Positions 22,801 through 35,463 of a DNA stretch of 64,000 bases are shown piece by piece. The stretch covers positions 1,364,001-1,428,000 of the forward strand of contig JAUFSD010000012.1 of assembly GCA_033030425.1 (NCBI GenBank), read 5' to 3'. Source of the stretch: Verpa conica. Lineage: Eukaryota > Ascomycota > Pezizomycetes > Pezizales > Morchellaceae. The translations under genes and the position numbers were made by a program. How positions within the stretch are numbered: the first letter of the stretch is position 1; every line of letters begins with the position of its first letter. The notes under the pieces were generated by a model, which had not been told where the DNA came from, did not search any database, and saw only the letters and a program-made list of their open reading frames with translations.

Positions 22801-25800
22801 TTTTCTCAAGCCATGGTTACAACAGCTTCTCGGCAACCTCGGCTTGTGTCAGGCAAAACAGTGGCGTTAAAAGCGCTCTTTTCCACGCATAGATGAAGGG
22901 GGGATAAGCAGGATTTTATTTCTCCATTCCGAGCTAGCGTCAGTACCATATTATATGTGCAAATGTATAACTAGCCCTAATTTCTTCATCAGCTACCATC
23001 ATGAACCATCACTCGTAGTCGCCTCGGTAATGTTAACGGGCAGCGTCATGTCTTTCCAATATGACCACTTTTGTAAGCCTGTGCCGCTGGATAATTCCAG
23101 TAGCTTTGTTGATTCACTCCTCGGTAGGACGAAGCGCAGCGAATCACTGGACAGAACGCGGCAGTATGTAAAACATGGCGTCCGCTGCTACCGCATTCTA
23201 GAAATGCTCAAAGACTCCTTGTAATTACAAAAAAGTTTCTGGAATACGGTAACTGGGGGGCGCCATGCCGTTCAGTAGTGTTCGCAGATGCGCCTCATAG
23301 GATGCGGCATCTTGAGATCAAGACCCTGACATAAACGAGCTGTAGTGATATGCTATGTTTCTTCTACCGAGGGCGCACCTCAATAGCTCAAGCTCATGTA
23401 CGATAGACATAGCCGGCTCTTCCGGATTCGGAGATTATGGTCGCGCGGTCCCTCTTTGATTGTATTCGGGGTGATGTTAAAGTTCTTGACGCAATGACCT
23501 GGTTTGCGTGATTGGCTGCATTCTACCTAAGACACGTGCACGAAGGCCATCAAAAAGACATACCACTAACAGTGAAAATACTAGTGATGCACCAGCATAA
23601 GCTCCGGACTCGTCTTATTGCCATCTTCACTTGTTCTAGGCCCAGGTGTTGCAGTCAATGTAGGGGAAATGTAACTGGAGACTATTCTGTGCATATCACT
23701 AAACTATTTACATATCTAGAACAGTGGCTTTTGTATATTTTACCATAAAGCACCCCGCAACATTTCTTTTCCTTATACAGAATGTTTTGGCCATTAGTGG
23801 GCGCCAGGCGCCGCCACGCTACAAAAACAATCACTAAACATAAATACCTCCAAGACATCAAACAAGGTGTGGCTGGAAGCAGCTGCTCGAGAGGGCCACC
23901 TCTGCCTAAAACAACAAACACGGGCTCCGCCACTTCTTATTTCAACCTCTTTAGCTTGCCGGTTTGCAAATATGGCATTCGTTCTATAACTCTGCCTAAA
24001 AATCATCCTGGGTATTACCTTAAACCAGAGGTGTGATTAATAGTAGACAGCGCTTTAAAATGACCCCTCAAAGAAATCTCTGTCTCACTCTAGTAATCAT
24101 AATTACATATCCTGATAGAAGTATTACTCATCCAGAGTCACTACATGATGCCATCAACGCAGGGTACCGGCCGAAGCACAATGTAGATCTCCAAGGATAT
24201 TGGTACCATTAAACCTGTAGCAGTTCGTCTTTGTATGCCGGAGTAGGGCCCGGAAACCTTACTCTACTCTTCTTACAGCCTTAGGCCATTTTAAACGAAA
24301 ATCGGGTCCCGTCTACTTATTTTATAAGTATGCTTATTGTCATTGCGTAGTGTGACGAGCATCGCCAAGAGTTTAGAAGTAGCCTCCTTAAGAAAATCTC
24401 GAAACCCCTGAGTCCCATAGCAACTTTTGTTATATGATACCACTTTTTGGGGGGGCCTCCTGTGGATAAACTCCATATATAGGTGCTATTAGTGATCTAA
24501 AGTAAGACTTGTAGTGGCCCAGGTACGTTGATAAGCTCTAAATACAACCTCTAGAAAACCGAAGGCTACGTAACCCCGAGACTACGTGACTTGGAGAGTA
24601 TAAATGAGACCTACATATATTCTAGGTCTAGAACCAGTACCAGTGCCAAGAATATTAGCTATGGTACACGAGGAGGTGTTTTGGTATGTGGTACAATTGC
24701 AAGCGAGCTTCTTTTTTGTAGGCATATTGGGCCCAACTTTCACCCATGAGAAGATCTGTCTTTTTATCCTTGTTCTACGCGGGAACGTCTTGGTTTCCGA
24801 GACATTGGTCGTTTGCTGATACTCCTTCACACTCAATTGCCTAAATGGCCGTGACGTAGGCCGCTTTACCCTTTACAACCAGAATTATTAAGGCGAGGCT
24901 TGAGAGTCTGTAGGGGTTGACTGGGTGTATGTAATTATGGGCTCGGTTGTGCCGGCCCATCTGAACAGGCTTGCAACGCCCTTTCCGTATTACCGACTTT
25001 CTGGTGGCGGTAATCTACTCCCTTTATTTGAATTTTTTACATATTTGGGCACAGCTATGCTAGATTTGGACGCAATGTGGGACAAGGAGAGCATCTCTAC
25101 CAGCTGAATCTCGATGTCTCCAACAACTTGCGATTTGTCCATACTAGCTAGTAAATCTCTCCCGTTACCTGACATCAACCATAACAAAGTAGTCTCTCTC
25201 CTTTCTCCAGCTAGCCAGCGCAGAATCCGGATTCAAAAGATAATTCACAAGTCTATTCGGTTAGCAAAGTTGTCATGTGGGGCATTCCGCGTGGCTACAA
25301 ACTTAATGGGATAGGTGTGGAATAGGCTCTGCACAGCACATTGATGACTATGTATTACTCTAATATCATTAGATACCCCCCAGTTTCAACCAATTAATAG
25401 ATAGGTTTCATAGCACCACGCCAGGATAAAGCCTGCACGCAAGCTAGCCTGGGAGGAGGGAGTTCCCGTTTGTGTAGGTTGACAGTGCCACAGCCGAGGC
25501 TGTCGCCTTTCCCCCACCAACAGCGTGCAGTGGCCTAAGTTGACAAGTATCTCGGGGGCAGATACCGAGCACTCATACACAAGAGTATTTGCGTGGGGAT
25601 ACAGTGTGGAATATGAGTTCCTGTATGTATAATAAATTGTGTCTCTCTCTTACTATCGCAATTTACTATTCAAGGGTACTCCCCCGATGGAGCGATCTGA
25701 CCGCTAAAACGTTGGTATCCTAGACTCTAAACCATGACAAGAAAAAAGGATAATGTATTCTACACACTTGATTATGCAAGTCCCCCAGCTTCTCGAGCAA

Positions 25801-26152
25801 TTCAAGACATTCCTCCCCCCCCACCCCTGCCACAGTATATTTTTCCCTTAATGTTTCCCTAGAGACTCAGAATCCCCCCAACTCTTGGCGTGCATATCCA
25901 TGCTCTAATCTTCTTTTTGATGATGATACACCCGTAACTAGCGTAAACAAAAAAAAAAAAAAAAAAATCAGGACATATTGCCCCTCTAGGGATTATATGT
26001 AGCCCAGATCCCCCATACCAGTCTACTGGGCGATGAATGGGCCATCGTTACCATTGCACTTCGACACTCTTTTCCTTCTTTCAGTCTGTGATCAATTAAG
26101 GTATTAGTGACAGGCGAAGGCGATCTCAAAAAAAAAAAAATTAAAAAAAAAA
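19818..26152. other. 6.3-kb gene-poor, AT-rich region
   Basis: No ORF here has a recognisable domain. The stretch is dense in TA/AT and stops, as in transposon graveyards of ascomycete genomes. Landmarks: a transposon-end-like sequence at 20835 (TA CAGTCTCCGGTAGAATTA), homologous to the TIR element at 5449; AAATATATATAAAAACCC at about 21355; a C-run at 21862-21871; an A-run at 25950-25968; and poly-A tracts just before the next gene. ORFs at 21796-22191, 22955-23224 and 23512-24036 have no support. Confidence 0.4.
20835..20875 (+). repeat. Solo terminal repeat related to the 5449 TIR element
   Basis: It starts CAGTCTCCGGTAGAATTA after a TA dinucleotide, then GCGAAAATATGGCACAC. The 5449 element reads CAGCTCCCGGTAGAATTA, then TTCTGGAAATGTGGCGCGC at the same distance. 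I found no matching right end nearby, so this is probably the remnant of a larger related element. Confidence 0.45.
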
Positions 26153-27633
26153 ATGACGACAACTTTCCCAACGCCAAACTATGTCAACCCTGAAACAAGA
26201 GTTCCTGAACTTCTTGCTGTACAGATAGGGTTGACTACAGTCGCTTTTATCGTTGTTGTTGCAAGAGTATTTACACGGGCGAAGATAGTGAGGTTTTGGG
26301 GTGCAGATGATGTTGCAATCTCTATAGGAATGGTAAGAATCATTAACCCCCCCCCTCTCTCTCCCCATGGAAAAATAGACGTTTTAAAACTGACGATGTG
26401 GTTCTGAATTTAGTTGTTTGCGATTGTTGAGACAACTCTTGCTTGCATGGGTATGTACTAAAAAAGCACCAATACCGTAGAGTGCCAAAGCTAAGAAACG
26501 TATAGCATCGAGATACGGTACAGGTCTTCATCTTTGGGATGTACCGCCAAACTTATCACTAGCACCATCTCTGAAGGTATACTACTACTAAAACATAAAA
26601 TTATTTTTTATACTACAGAGCTTCAGAACACTAACTAATACTTTTAACCCCCAAAGATGTCATTTGTAGTACAAATTCTATACATGCCTATCCTCTTAAC
26701 GACAAAGATATCAATCTTACTCTTTTACTTTCGACTATCTCCGAATGAAAAATACATCCGAGTCGTCAAGATTGTAATAGCACTTTCAGTAGCCTTCGGT
26801 GTTGCAGTAACCGTTGGCGACATATTCCAGTGTGCACCAGTTGCATTTGTTTACGACAGCACAATCCCCGGCGGGAAGTGTTTTGACCAAATGGCATTCT
26901 TCAAGTCCACTGCGATAATCAACATCATTAATGATTTTGTCATCTTCATTCTGCCATTACCTACAATATGGAGGTTGAAGCTTCCAACTGCGCAGAAGGT
27001 TGCTTTGGCGTTTGTTCTTTCTTTAGGTGCCTTGTAAGTGCTAAACTTGGCTCTCTTTTTTTTTGAAGATGGAAATATAGCTAATCCCCCATAACTAGTG
27101 TTTGCGTTGCTAGTTGTATTCGCCTCAGCCTTCTCTTCCGTTTATCCCAGACCGTCGATGTTACTTGTGAGCCCAACTACATAAAACTACAATTTTTTTT
27201 TCTTCTTCAAGATATGCTAACTACGAACATAGGGTTTGGTGTCGACCTTTCAAATTGGTCTTGCATTGAATACAACGTCGGAATCATCTGCGCCTCACTT
27301 CCCGCACTCAAGCCCTTGATGGGTCGTGTTCTCCCAGACGTATTTGGACGGTCGAAGGCCGGCAGTAGTGGAGTCAGTGGGTACGGGGCGAGCAAGAAGT
27401 CAGGTAATATGTACGCTTTGGGCTCAGTAAGTGGAGGACGAGAAGGAGCGGCAGGTTACCCAGGTCCGGATTATGGCGCGTCAGGCCGGAAGCCTGTTGA
27501 GCACAATGATAATGAAAGCGAGGAGCATATTATCAACTACGGCCCGCACGGCATCACGAAGACTATGGACATAACGGTAGATGTTGAGGAGCGAGGGGAG
27601 AGTATCTCAACGTTACAGAGTAATCGAGTATAG
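26153..27633 (+). CDS. SAT4/Pth11-like fungal rhodopsin-fold membrane protein (384 aa)
   Basis: Six exons: 26153-26332, 26414-26450, 26506-26576, 26657-27033, 27099-27166 and 27212-27633, with all frames kept. The protein has about seven hydrophobic helices: LLAVQIGLTTVAFIVVVARV, a loop with FWGADDVAI, LFAIVETTLACM, a segment with VVQILYMPILLTTKISILLFY, VIALSVAFGVAVTVGDIF, a helix ending FVIFILPLPTIWRL, LAFVLSLGAFVCVASCIRL and the last with SCIEYNVGIICASLPALKPL. These are hallmarks of the large fungal-specific rhodopsin-domain family (SAT4/Pth11-like, without a CFEM domain). The cytosolic tail (~110 aa) is Gly/Ser-rich and ends with HGITKTMDITVDVEER, a tail motif shared with the 45.9-kb paralogue. 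Members are often treated as candidate GPCR-like receptors. The ligand is unknown. Confidence 0.9.
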
Positions 27634-30054
27634 TTGATGAGTGTACTAGTACGCGGTAGAATATTTTCCCTCCATGAGAATCTCTCAAACCCGGCTTAAG
27701 TCTGGGGACACCGGGGGAGGACGACTTTGCAAAATAATACTTTACTTTGTTAATAATTTTGATGGTTATGTATATAGCAGATGTTGTGATACTTAAGTAT
27801 GTTTAACCAAGTCGGAACTATCCCATCAGACCCGGTAGAAAAACAAAGTGCATAAATGTAATGTCGGGGTGTCTAGCAAGTGTCTCTCCGCGACAAGTGG
27901 TTATTTTATCATTCAGGGCTATTGGTAAGTACCAAATGGCCAATTCTGATAGTTTTGATTCTTCCATAATGACAGTTTGCGCCCAGTTCGGCTATGTTAG
28001 TCGAAAATGAGGCTTTCGCTGACCGCTGAAATTTTATTCCCCGCTGGAGCATACGCATTACAGACGGACGATTCTCGGGATCTTTATACCGCATCACCTC
28101 GCGAGATTCGATCTAGCGCTAGCTAGAAGGTACAGCAAATTGAAGTCTATCGGAATAAGAGGAACTAGAACAAATAATGCATAGGCTGCAAGCACTGATC
28201 ATGATACAGCTTCGGCTTGCATTTTCGCTTTCCGCCCACGGTAATACATATATGGTTCACCAGCTAATGCATGAATTATACACTAAACAAAGGCCTTTTT
28301 CTGAGCTATGTCTTAAAAAAGTACATACGTGGTTGAGCAGGATTTAAGGGGGTTGTTTCTTGCTGAGGAGTTTTCTCAAAAAAAAAGTGAGCCCACCCTC
28401 TTGAGTTTTGAACCTCCTAGACAAGGGCCACAGTTCGGAACCACCGAAAGCCCTATTCAGGAGCTGAGGGTTTGTCGCTTCCATTAGTTATGAGACATGC
28501 AGAGCACATTATCGACTATGCAAGCAATGTCAAAGAACCCCACGAGGTCAGAGAGCGGACTAAGGCATCTATGTAGGAGTTCACTGACAGTAGATTTGGG
28601 CATCCTAGGAAGTAAGTATGGGTGGGCCTTTAATAGTTACATGTATTCCTTGCTTGCTACAGCGTGGCCGCGTTTTTTCTTATCCACTTTACCGTTCCCT
28701 CCTAAGAGTTATCCCACGGCAGGACCATTGTACTAAGAAAATATAAATCCCCATCTGATAGTGGTATCTAAAAATGCTAAGCTGCATTCCCCACTTCTCG
28801 GAACCACGGAAGCTCCCTCCTTAGCCACGTTTAGGGTAGCGCGACGCCACCAACGGTAAGCCCTAAAGAATTATTTAACGGGGCCCGAGCACCAAGCCCT
28901 CGGGAGAGTAAACCTCCGACTTTCCCGGCTCAGCGGTAAAGAGGCGTAGCATTAAGAATTCTCCAGAACGCTTTTAGGAAATATCGGCTGTTTAGCCACC
29001 GGTGCGAAAGTCAATTATTTGACAATAAGTGCAAATCTTACTAGTGTATCACCATGAGTCCTCGGATGGGGGCTGCCGCAAAGAACCTAGTAGATGTCGC
29101 AGACCGATAGGGCATCTTAACAAGGAATATTTGCATAGTACAATTTATGCTTGCTTCTAAAGAAATCCAGGGGCGAACGGTTCTCCACTTCAAAACGTCC
29201 CCCCTCGATTCCACATAAAGGAGATTTATTTGAATTACACAGCCTCAAGTGCCGGTAAGGAGTGAATTATATGCATGTCTATAATGTATTACCGAAATAT
29301 CCCTTCAAAGGGGGGTTTTATCTCTTCGAATAGTTCTGTTGACTGAGCTTTTTTTTCGAGTAAAGATCTCTGCTCCCGAGATTATTCTGTGTGATTAGAT
29401 CAGAGCATTAGGCAAGGAATTACGTATGTTTCCTAGATTGTAAACGCCATTGACGGCTTATAGTGCCACAGCGACTATGGCGCCTACTAAAAAGTGGCTC
29501 AAGGGCGGTAGAAATTTTCATAAAAGCCCTACACTTAACCAAGATAGTGATTGCGTTAAATATGGGCCAATAATCATATGAGGTCCTGAAATTAGAGGTA
29601 CACTTCTGTACTAGCTAGTGAAATTATTACTGGGGGTAACCATACCAGATACTCGTTACCAGTGTGGTAGCATTTAGGTTCACAGCAAGGGGACTCACGT
29701 ACCTCCCCTTAAGTGGATACTAGTTACGACTTATCGTCCAATCGAGCTCGTAGCGAGAAGTACTGGGCGTAATATTATTGAGAGGCGATATGGAGCCAGG
29801 ATTAGTCGGCAGTACTTGCGGGAACCCAGACTGGGGAAATGTCATTCATATCCCTGCTACCACGTTCTCCACGTGGGAAAACACACGCGGCCCTACAGAA
29901 TCCGTATATATTCTCCTTGAAATCTTCCAACAGATATCTCTTCATCCACTGCCGCGATCATTAATTCTCCCACATCCCTCGGTTTTTTAATAAATATCGA
30001 GTTCATCCGATCACCTTTATCCGTAGTTGATCCATCACATCACCATTAGCCATA
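27634..30054. other. Gene-poor intergenic region
   Basis: No supported gene. The 28.75-29.15 kb part is more GC-balanced than its surroundings and stands out by composition, but carries no recognisable tRNA, rRNA or protein. Poly-A runs occur at about 28377-28386. The last ~100 bp before 30055 form the presumed promoter of the flavoprotein gene. Confidence 0.35.
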
Positions 30055-31964
30055 ATGGTATTCATTCGTTACACACCACTGCTTTTCAGCGTAATTACTT
30101 CCCTTTTAGATAGTACTTCTGCAGCCGCAGTTCAGTCACAACCTCGTACCACATCCTCTTGCAAAGTCTCTCCAGATGACGCAGCATGGCCATCGACTTC
30201 CGATTGGGCTGCTTTGAACACCACTGTTTCCGGTCGTTTGATTAAAGTTGTCCCATTGGCTTCAGTTTGTTACGAGTCGCAACCGGACTACGATGCAGAA
30301 CAGTGTCAATATGTTTCAGACAACTGGATGCAGGCTTCTTTGCATGTCAAGGGTATTAATATATATATAAAACTACTACAATTAGAAGGGGGAAAACTAA
30401 CATTCAATTATAGATCCTGCCTCGATTATGGCACCGCTATTTTCAAATAATACTTGTCTACCAACAACAGATCCCACTGGTAGCTGTACACTTGGTTTCT
30501 ACCCATCGTACGCCATTAATGTAAGAAAAAGGAGAATCCGAGTTTGTAACTATTAATAGCTAATAATTGCTATTTAGGCCTCAGATTATACTCATATTCA
30601 AGCCGGTATCAACTTTGCCCGCACAAAGAATATTAGGCTTGTAGTCAAGAACACTGGGCATGACTTCTTGGGCAAGAGCACTGCTCATGGTGCCTTGTCT
30701 CTTTGGACCCACAACTTGAAGGATGTCGAGTTCATTAACTCTTATTCTGCACCACTCCTAGGATACTCTGGAACCGCTGCCAAGGTTGGTGCTGGTGTCG
30801 AAGTCCAAGAGGCCTATGCCGCCGCAAATGCCAATGGTGTTATGTTCGTTGGTGGTGAACAGAAGACTGTCGGTTTCATCGGAGGTTATATCCAGGGTGG
30901 TGGACACTCTCCTCTATCATCAAAATATGGTATGGCTGCAGATCAGGTCCTCGCTATGGAAGTCGTTACCGCAGATGGTGTCTTCAGGAAAGTTGGCCCT
31001 CTTCAGAACCCCGATCTCTTCTGGGCTCTCCGTGGAGGTGGAGGAGGAACCTTTGCCGTCGTTATCAGCATGACTGTCAGGACATGGAAGGATGTCCCAG
31101 TTACTACTCTACCTTTAACCTTTAACTCCAGCAACTATGAGGCATTCTGGAAAGCTATGACCGCCTTCCATGAAGTCCTACCTGATCTTGCCGATGAGGG
31201 TATCTACACCTACTACATGACTAGCAACACCTCCCTCAGCTGCATTCCCATCTTTGCTCCGGATATGAATGTCGCTACTCTCAATGGTCTTCTCGCGAAT
31301 TTCTACACCAAGCTCGAATCTCTCGGTGTAACTTACAATGCCACCCCCACTCAATACTCCGGCTTCTACGATGCTTGGTACAACTCCTTCGGACCAGAGC
31401 CTGCTGGCCTTCAGTCTGGAACAATCTCTCGTCTTGTCCCCAGACGGGTTCTCGAGAAGAATACCAAAGGTGTCATGGAATATCTCCAGGATCTTACAAA
31501 CTCTGGATTGACTGCTGTCGGATTCAGCATTCAGCCTGAGTACAAGGCTGGAGCTTTGATGTCCCTTAACGCCGTCAACCCCGCCTGGAGGCAAAACGGA
31601 CTTCACGTCATTTCTGGTAAGTTTTAACTCTGCATATCAAGGAGGGTTTGTGATATACTGACTCTTATTCTTATCAGGATATATCGTTCCTACCACTTAT
31701 ACCCCGGCTGAGGTTGATGCTCTCCGTGACTACTGGGTTACCGAGCATCTTTCAATCATCCAGAAGATCACCCCCGGCGCCGGTGCATATCTCTCCGAGG
31801 CCGCTGTCAATGAGCCCAACTTTCAACAATCCTTCTATGGATCTCACTACCCTGGCCTTTATGTCATCAAGAAGCTCCGTGACCCTAACTCTCTGTTCTA
31901 TGCCAAGACTGGTGTTGGAAGTGAGGACTGGGTTGAGACCGATGGTGTTTTGTGCGAGGCTTAG
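30055..31964 (+). CDS. Secreted FAD-linked oxidoreductase, berberine-bridge type (576 aa)
   Basis: Four exons: 30055-30352, 30414-30520, 30578-31616 and 31678-31964 (TAG). Residues 1 to about 24 are a signal peptide (hydrophobic LLFSVITSLL, then STSAAA). The FAD_binding_4 (PCMH) domain holds INFARTKNIRLVVKNTGHDF, whose His (~163) is the expected 8-alpha-histidyl FAD site, followed by GGYIQGGGHSPLSSKYG and NPDLFWALRGGGGGTFAVV. The second-site Cys of bicovalent BBE enzymes is replaced (GGGH, ~242-245), so a single covalent FAD link is likely. The C-terminal BBE segment ends RDPNSLFYAKTGVGSEDW. Several N-glycosylation sites are present (NTT, NST, NAT). Such secreted oxidases act on sugars, alcohols or secondary metabolites; the substrate is unknown. 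Codons become strongly C-ending after exon 2, unlike the neighbouring genes, hinting at high expression. Confidence 0.93.
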
Positions 31965-32703
31965 TGTAATATAGATTGGCGGGTTCTCTAGGGTGTCAAA
32001 TAGGTTCAGTACAATTATATAGCTTTAATATTTAATATCATTATCATTGATCAACATTCGAGTGGTGTTGTATGAGGTAGTTCCTAGAACAGTTCTCGAG
32101 GTTCCTGCCTCCGGATTAGGTGCATAATTCGGTTCTCATAATTTTCGGGTATAGCGTTAGTAGAGATGAAATCGTAAATGACAGCTTGAATCTACGTGAT
32201 AGAGCTATGGCGTTACTATATATGCATCTAGTACCTATAATTTGATGATAGAGAAGTGAGAGGGAACCCTACAATATGACCTCATGAGTAGAATAGGGTT
32301 CGTTCATCTGCTGACATAATCTGGCAGTGCAAAGATACATACCAATAACGAAACACGGAACCCAGACCGTAATTAACAGTTTCAAGTGAGTGCTTAAATC
32401 AACAATGTATATGCTTGAGTGAAGAGCCCTTTACGGAATCTGATCCTCGCTGCGCCCTACCTGGAAGTCACCTTCTACGCCAAGCCCGCTCGGTTCCGGG
32501 GCAACTTTGGAGGCTTAAATACTGCACGCGCCTTGCTCGGAGGCTTATCTGCCCGAATGGTGGCATCATGAGGGACTATCATTACCAAGTGCAGTAGTGG
32601 TGTTACACTTCCCCGTGGTTTCGTCAACGGAACTTGCGGCAGGAATGACCTAACAAGGCTCACCTCGTCCAAGCCTCAACTCCACGTAACCTACAGAGCA
32701 TAG
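31965..32703. other. Intergenic, no gene seen
   Basis: 3' flank of the flavoprotein gene and 5' flank of the next one. Short ORFs only. Confidence 0.4.
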
Positions 32704-32710
32704 TATAAAT
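32704..32710 (+). promoter_or_regulatory. TATA box candidate
   Basis: TATAAAT lies 138 bp upstream of the ATG at 32848, a usual distance for a fungal TATA element with a short 5' leader. Confidence 0.35.
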
Positions 32711-32847
32711 CCATCAGTAATCCCCAACGTCTGCTAAGAGGGAAGCTTTTGATATCTAACACGATCATCGCACGAAATTCTCACAGACTCTCGTAAACTC
32801 TTACAAACTCTCATAAATTCCCAGAAACAATCGCTTAAATACTAGGA

Positions 32848-33441
32848 ATGAACGTACCACCAAACATGAAGTCGGAGGGAGCACGGTCTCAACTCAATAA
32901 TAAAGAGGCAGCACGGTCTCAATTCGATAATCAGGAGGCACCACCATCTTACGAGGAAGCTTGTTCTTCAAGCTACGTCGAGGAGAGAGCCCCAGAACAA
33001 GCACAATATGATAATCCGTTTCAGCCAGCACCATCACACTTTACTCCCCCGAGCCAAACACGCACATCGATAAGAAGGGGGGGACCCCAGCACTATACAT
33101 CCCTTCTTCCAGATCTTGTTCCCGGTGAACAAAATTCCCCCGGACTATCGCCCAACTACAACCAAGTAACTTCTAGTATTCCAGAGGACTTTAGTCGTCG
33201 AGCTCGATCAGCCTCACCCGAGGGAAGATGGGGTTATCGCAACCGCCACCATGAGTTTAGATGGGGTTCCTGCAGAAATAGTTGCAGATCAAAGTGCGCT
33301 CCAAAGCCAGAAGGAGTACCCTTGGAGAGTGTTTGTGATAGGTTTGGAAACAGGAAGCGGGAGATAAAGTGGAGAGGTAGGAGCGAGATGGCGATGGATG
33401 TTCATAGTATCAGAGCAGCTCTACGTAGTGCGAGGATGTGA
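32848..33441 (+). CDS. Low-complexity protein with a PPxY motif (197 aa)
   Basis: Single-exon ORF from ATG 32848 to TGA. The N-terminus carries a short imperfect repeat (ARSQLNNKEA / ARSQFDNQEA). The class I WW-domain ligand PPSYEEA follows at ~33-39. The rest is rich in Ser, Pro, Gln and Arg and probably disordered. The C-terminal third is basic, with a CRNSCRSKC cysteine cluster. There is no signal peptide or membrane helix. PPxY motifs commonly recruit Rsp5/Nedd4 ubiquitin ligases or other WW proteins, so an adaptor role is possible. I do not recognise the family. Confidence 0.5.
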   Translation: MNVPPNMKSEGARSQLNNKEAARSQFDNQEAPPSYEEACSSSYVEERAPEQAQYDNPFQPAPSHFTPPSQTRTSIRRGGPQHYTSLLPDLVPGEQNSPGLSPNYNQVTSSIPEDFSRRARSASPEGRWGYRNRHHEFRWGSCRNSCRSKCAPKPEGVPLESVCDRFGNRKREIKWRGRSEMAMDVHSIRAALRSARM

Positions 33442-34970
33442 TGTGTGTATATCTCACACCAGTATTTTGGGTATTGCGGGATTCTGACCTCTATAGTTGC
33501 TTTAGCATTTTATTTCCATGTCTAAGGGGTCAGGTTATATAACATTGGCACCGGAAGAGCTTTGCGGGATAGTAAACTAAAGGAGTGATGTAGTGTTTAG
33601 TCACTTCTTTTAAAGGATCATTTAGGGTCGTATCTTTATGAATTATGGATCTGGTATACTTTAAGGAGTAAATGGTTGTCTTGGATTTGGCTTTTTTTTC
33701 CAATTTATGCTCGAATATGTCTTCCAGGGTTTTGTTTTTTAGAGTTTCTGGTCCGAAATGACTCATAGTAGTGATCCCTAAAGTTGGAACCCAATTGATG
33801 TTGTCCCTCCCGAGAAGCTAGATAAAGGGAATAAAGGTTAAATATATATTCAAATATAGGGAAGAGCGGAAATAAGTCTAGCACTTTTTCTTGTGAAGAA
33901 TTGCCGAGTGTCTATCTGACGAGGGTGAGCTAGGTGCCTCGACCATTTAGCCATACCGATAAGAAATTTACCTAGCTGTATACTATTAACATACCCTTAC
34001 TTTCTAATAATACTAGTTAATTTGTGGTGAGGACATTCAGCCAACCTGATGAATTATCTTATCAGCACGGCTAAAGGCTTCCCCACAAAAAAACGGCATG
34101 GAAGCCCACCCGGCTTCTCGAAATTTGATAGAATGTGGCTTAGACATAACAAAGATCCTCTCTTGCGTATTTGTAATAGTGTATCTAGAGCTTTTTCGCA
34201 AAAGCTAGCCAAAATACGTGTTACTAGAGCCGTAGGCGTGTGGTACATGAACTCCATGACCTTCCATTTTAGGAAGCTTAGCCGATAGACGACAGTCACA
34301 TATGACTTACCTTTTGACAGCTAATAATCCTCTCTCCTATTAATCCCCAGTGAGTAATAACGGAGAAATTTTCCTGATATCCTTCCAGCACTCAGGGCCC
34401 TAGGATCAAGCGATATAATACTATAGACCGCTACCAGGTCACCTCACTTGTTATTCCTGAGTCATTGACATACACAGAATACTGAAAATTTTTATTATTA
34501 TTCAGTCAATTGGTCGGATAAACGCACCTGTATGACATTTCCTAGAGAACCTTGCCGATCTGTAGTAATTTTTAGAACGTTCAGACAAGATAATTCACAA
34601 AAGTGGTTGAGTGTTATGCGAACCCTCTATCGCAATCACGACCCCGCACTTAATTACGGAAACAGACCCCATGAGAAACACTGCCCCATTCCAACACCAA
34701 TCGTAGGTTTTTAATCTATTGGAGATAGCGTATTATTCAGCAACTTCCTCTCAATAGTCTTCACGTGGTATTCTATAACGGGAAGTGATCTGAGGGTCCA
34801 AATCCCGCAGTGATTTACGGTTTCAAAGCCTCCAGCATTCTCAAGAAACATGTGGGTCCTGTGCTTATCTCTGAATATATTGTGTATTCTCTTGACCGGT
34901 CAGATGCCTTGTACTCATGTTCAGGGCTCTCATCTCAAGGTGTAGTCATCTATGAGTCCTGATATTGAAG
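33442..34970. other. Intergenic, no gene seen
   Basis: AT-rich. ORFs on both strands at 34049-34299 overlap antisense to each other and have no domain. Nothing is supported. Confidence 0.4.
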
Positions 34971-34979
34971 TATAAAAAG
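34971..34979 (+). promoter_or_regulatory. TATA box candidate
   Basis: TATAAAAAG lies 218 bp upstream of the ATG at 35197, in an otherwise gene-free leader. Confidence 0.3.
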
Positions 34980-35196
34980 TCACTCGAAGTCCCGCTGTAG
35001 AGATCCACAATCAGTATCATCTCCAAAGCCATTGAACGGACTAGAATCTCCTACTCAAAAATTACCAAATCACCTCCAAAAAACTTGAATTAGAACGGAG
35101 CACCGGAAAAAACCTCGGTTATTATTCAATTCCAAGACCTCCATAGGAAACCATAAATACCTAAGGCTTGAAGTTTCGCGAGCACTCGTTATAGAA

Positions 35197-35463
35197 ATGT
35201 CTAGCACTTCTCCTCGTACATCTTTTGATTCGACGACTACAACCTCAACTATACAACGTCCTTTGATTCAAGTAGCGAACACATCCTCTAAATCTCCCTC
35301 CGGAACTTCGAAACTCAGATCGGCGTTTAAGAAACTCAAGTCACACTCTGAGGAGCCGAAGGCCGAAGGTGCAGAGGAAAAGGCGAAGTCAAAATTACCA
35401 TCTTTGAAAGCTACGACGACGGGAAGTTTCGGAGGAGAGTCTAGTCATTTTAGAATGCAGTAG
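35197..35463 (+). CDS. Small Ser/Thr/Lys-rich protein (88 aa)
   Basis: Single ORF from ATG (MSSTSPRTSFDSTTTTST) to TAG 35461-35463. The N-terminal half is Ser/Thr-rich. The middle is a charged, probably helical segment (LRSAFKKLKSHSEEPK). The end, TTTGSFGGESSHFRMQ, is Gly/Ser-rich. No signal peptide and no known domain. The codon usage and the TATA candidate upstream support a real small gene, but evidence is limited. Confidence 0.4.
   Translation: MSSTSPRTSFDSTTTTSTIQRPLIQVANTSSKSPSGTSKLRSAFKKLKSHSEEPKAEGAEEKAKSKLPSLKATTTGSFGGESSHFRMQ

Noticed and set aside
28730..29130. GC-balanced patch resembling structural RNA
   Set aside because: No rRNA core phrases, tRNA boxes or ribozyme cores could be matched by eye; left as unannotated.
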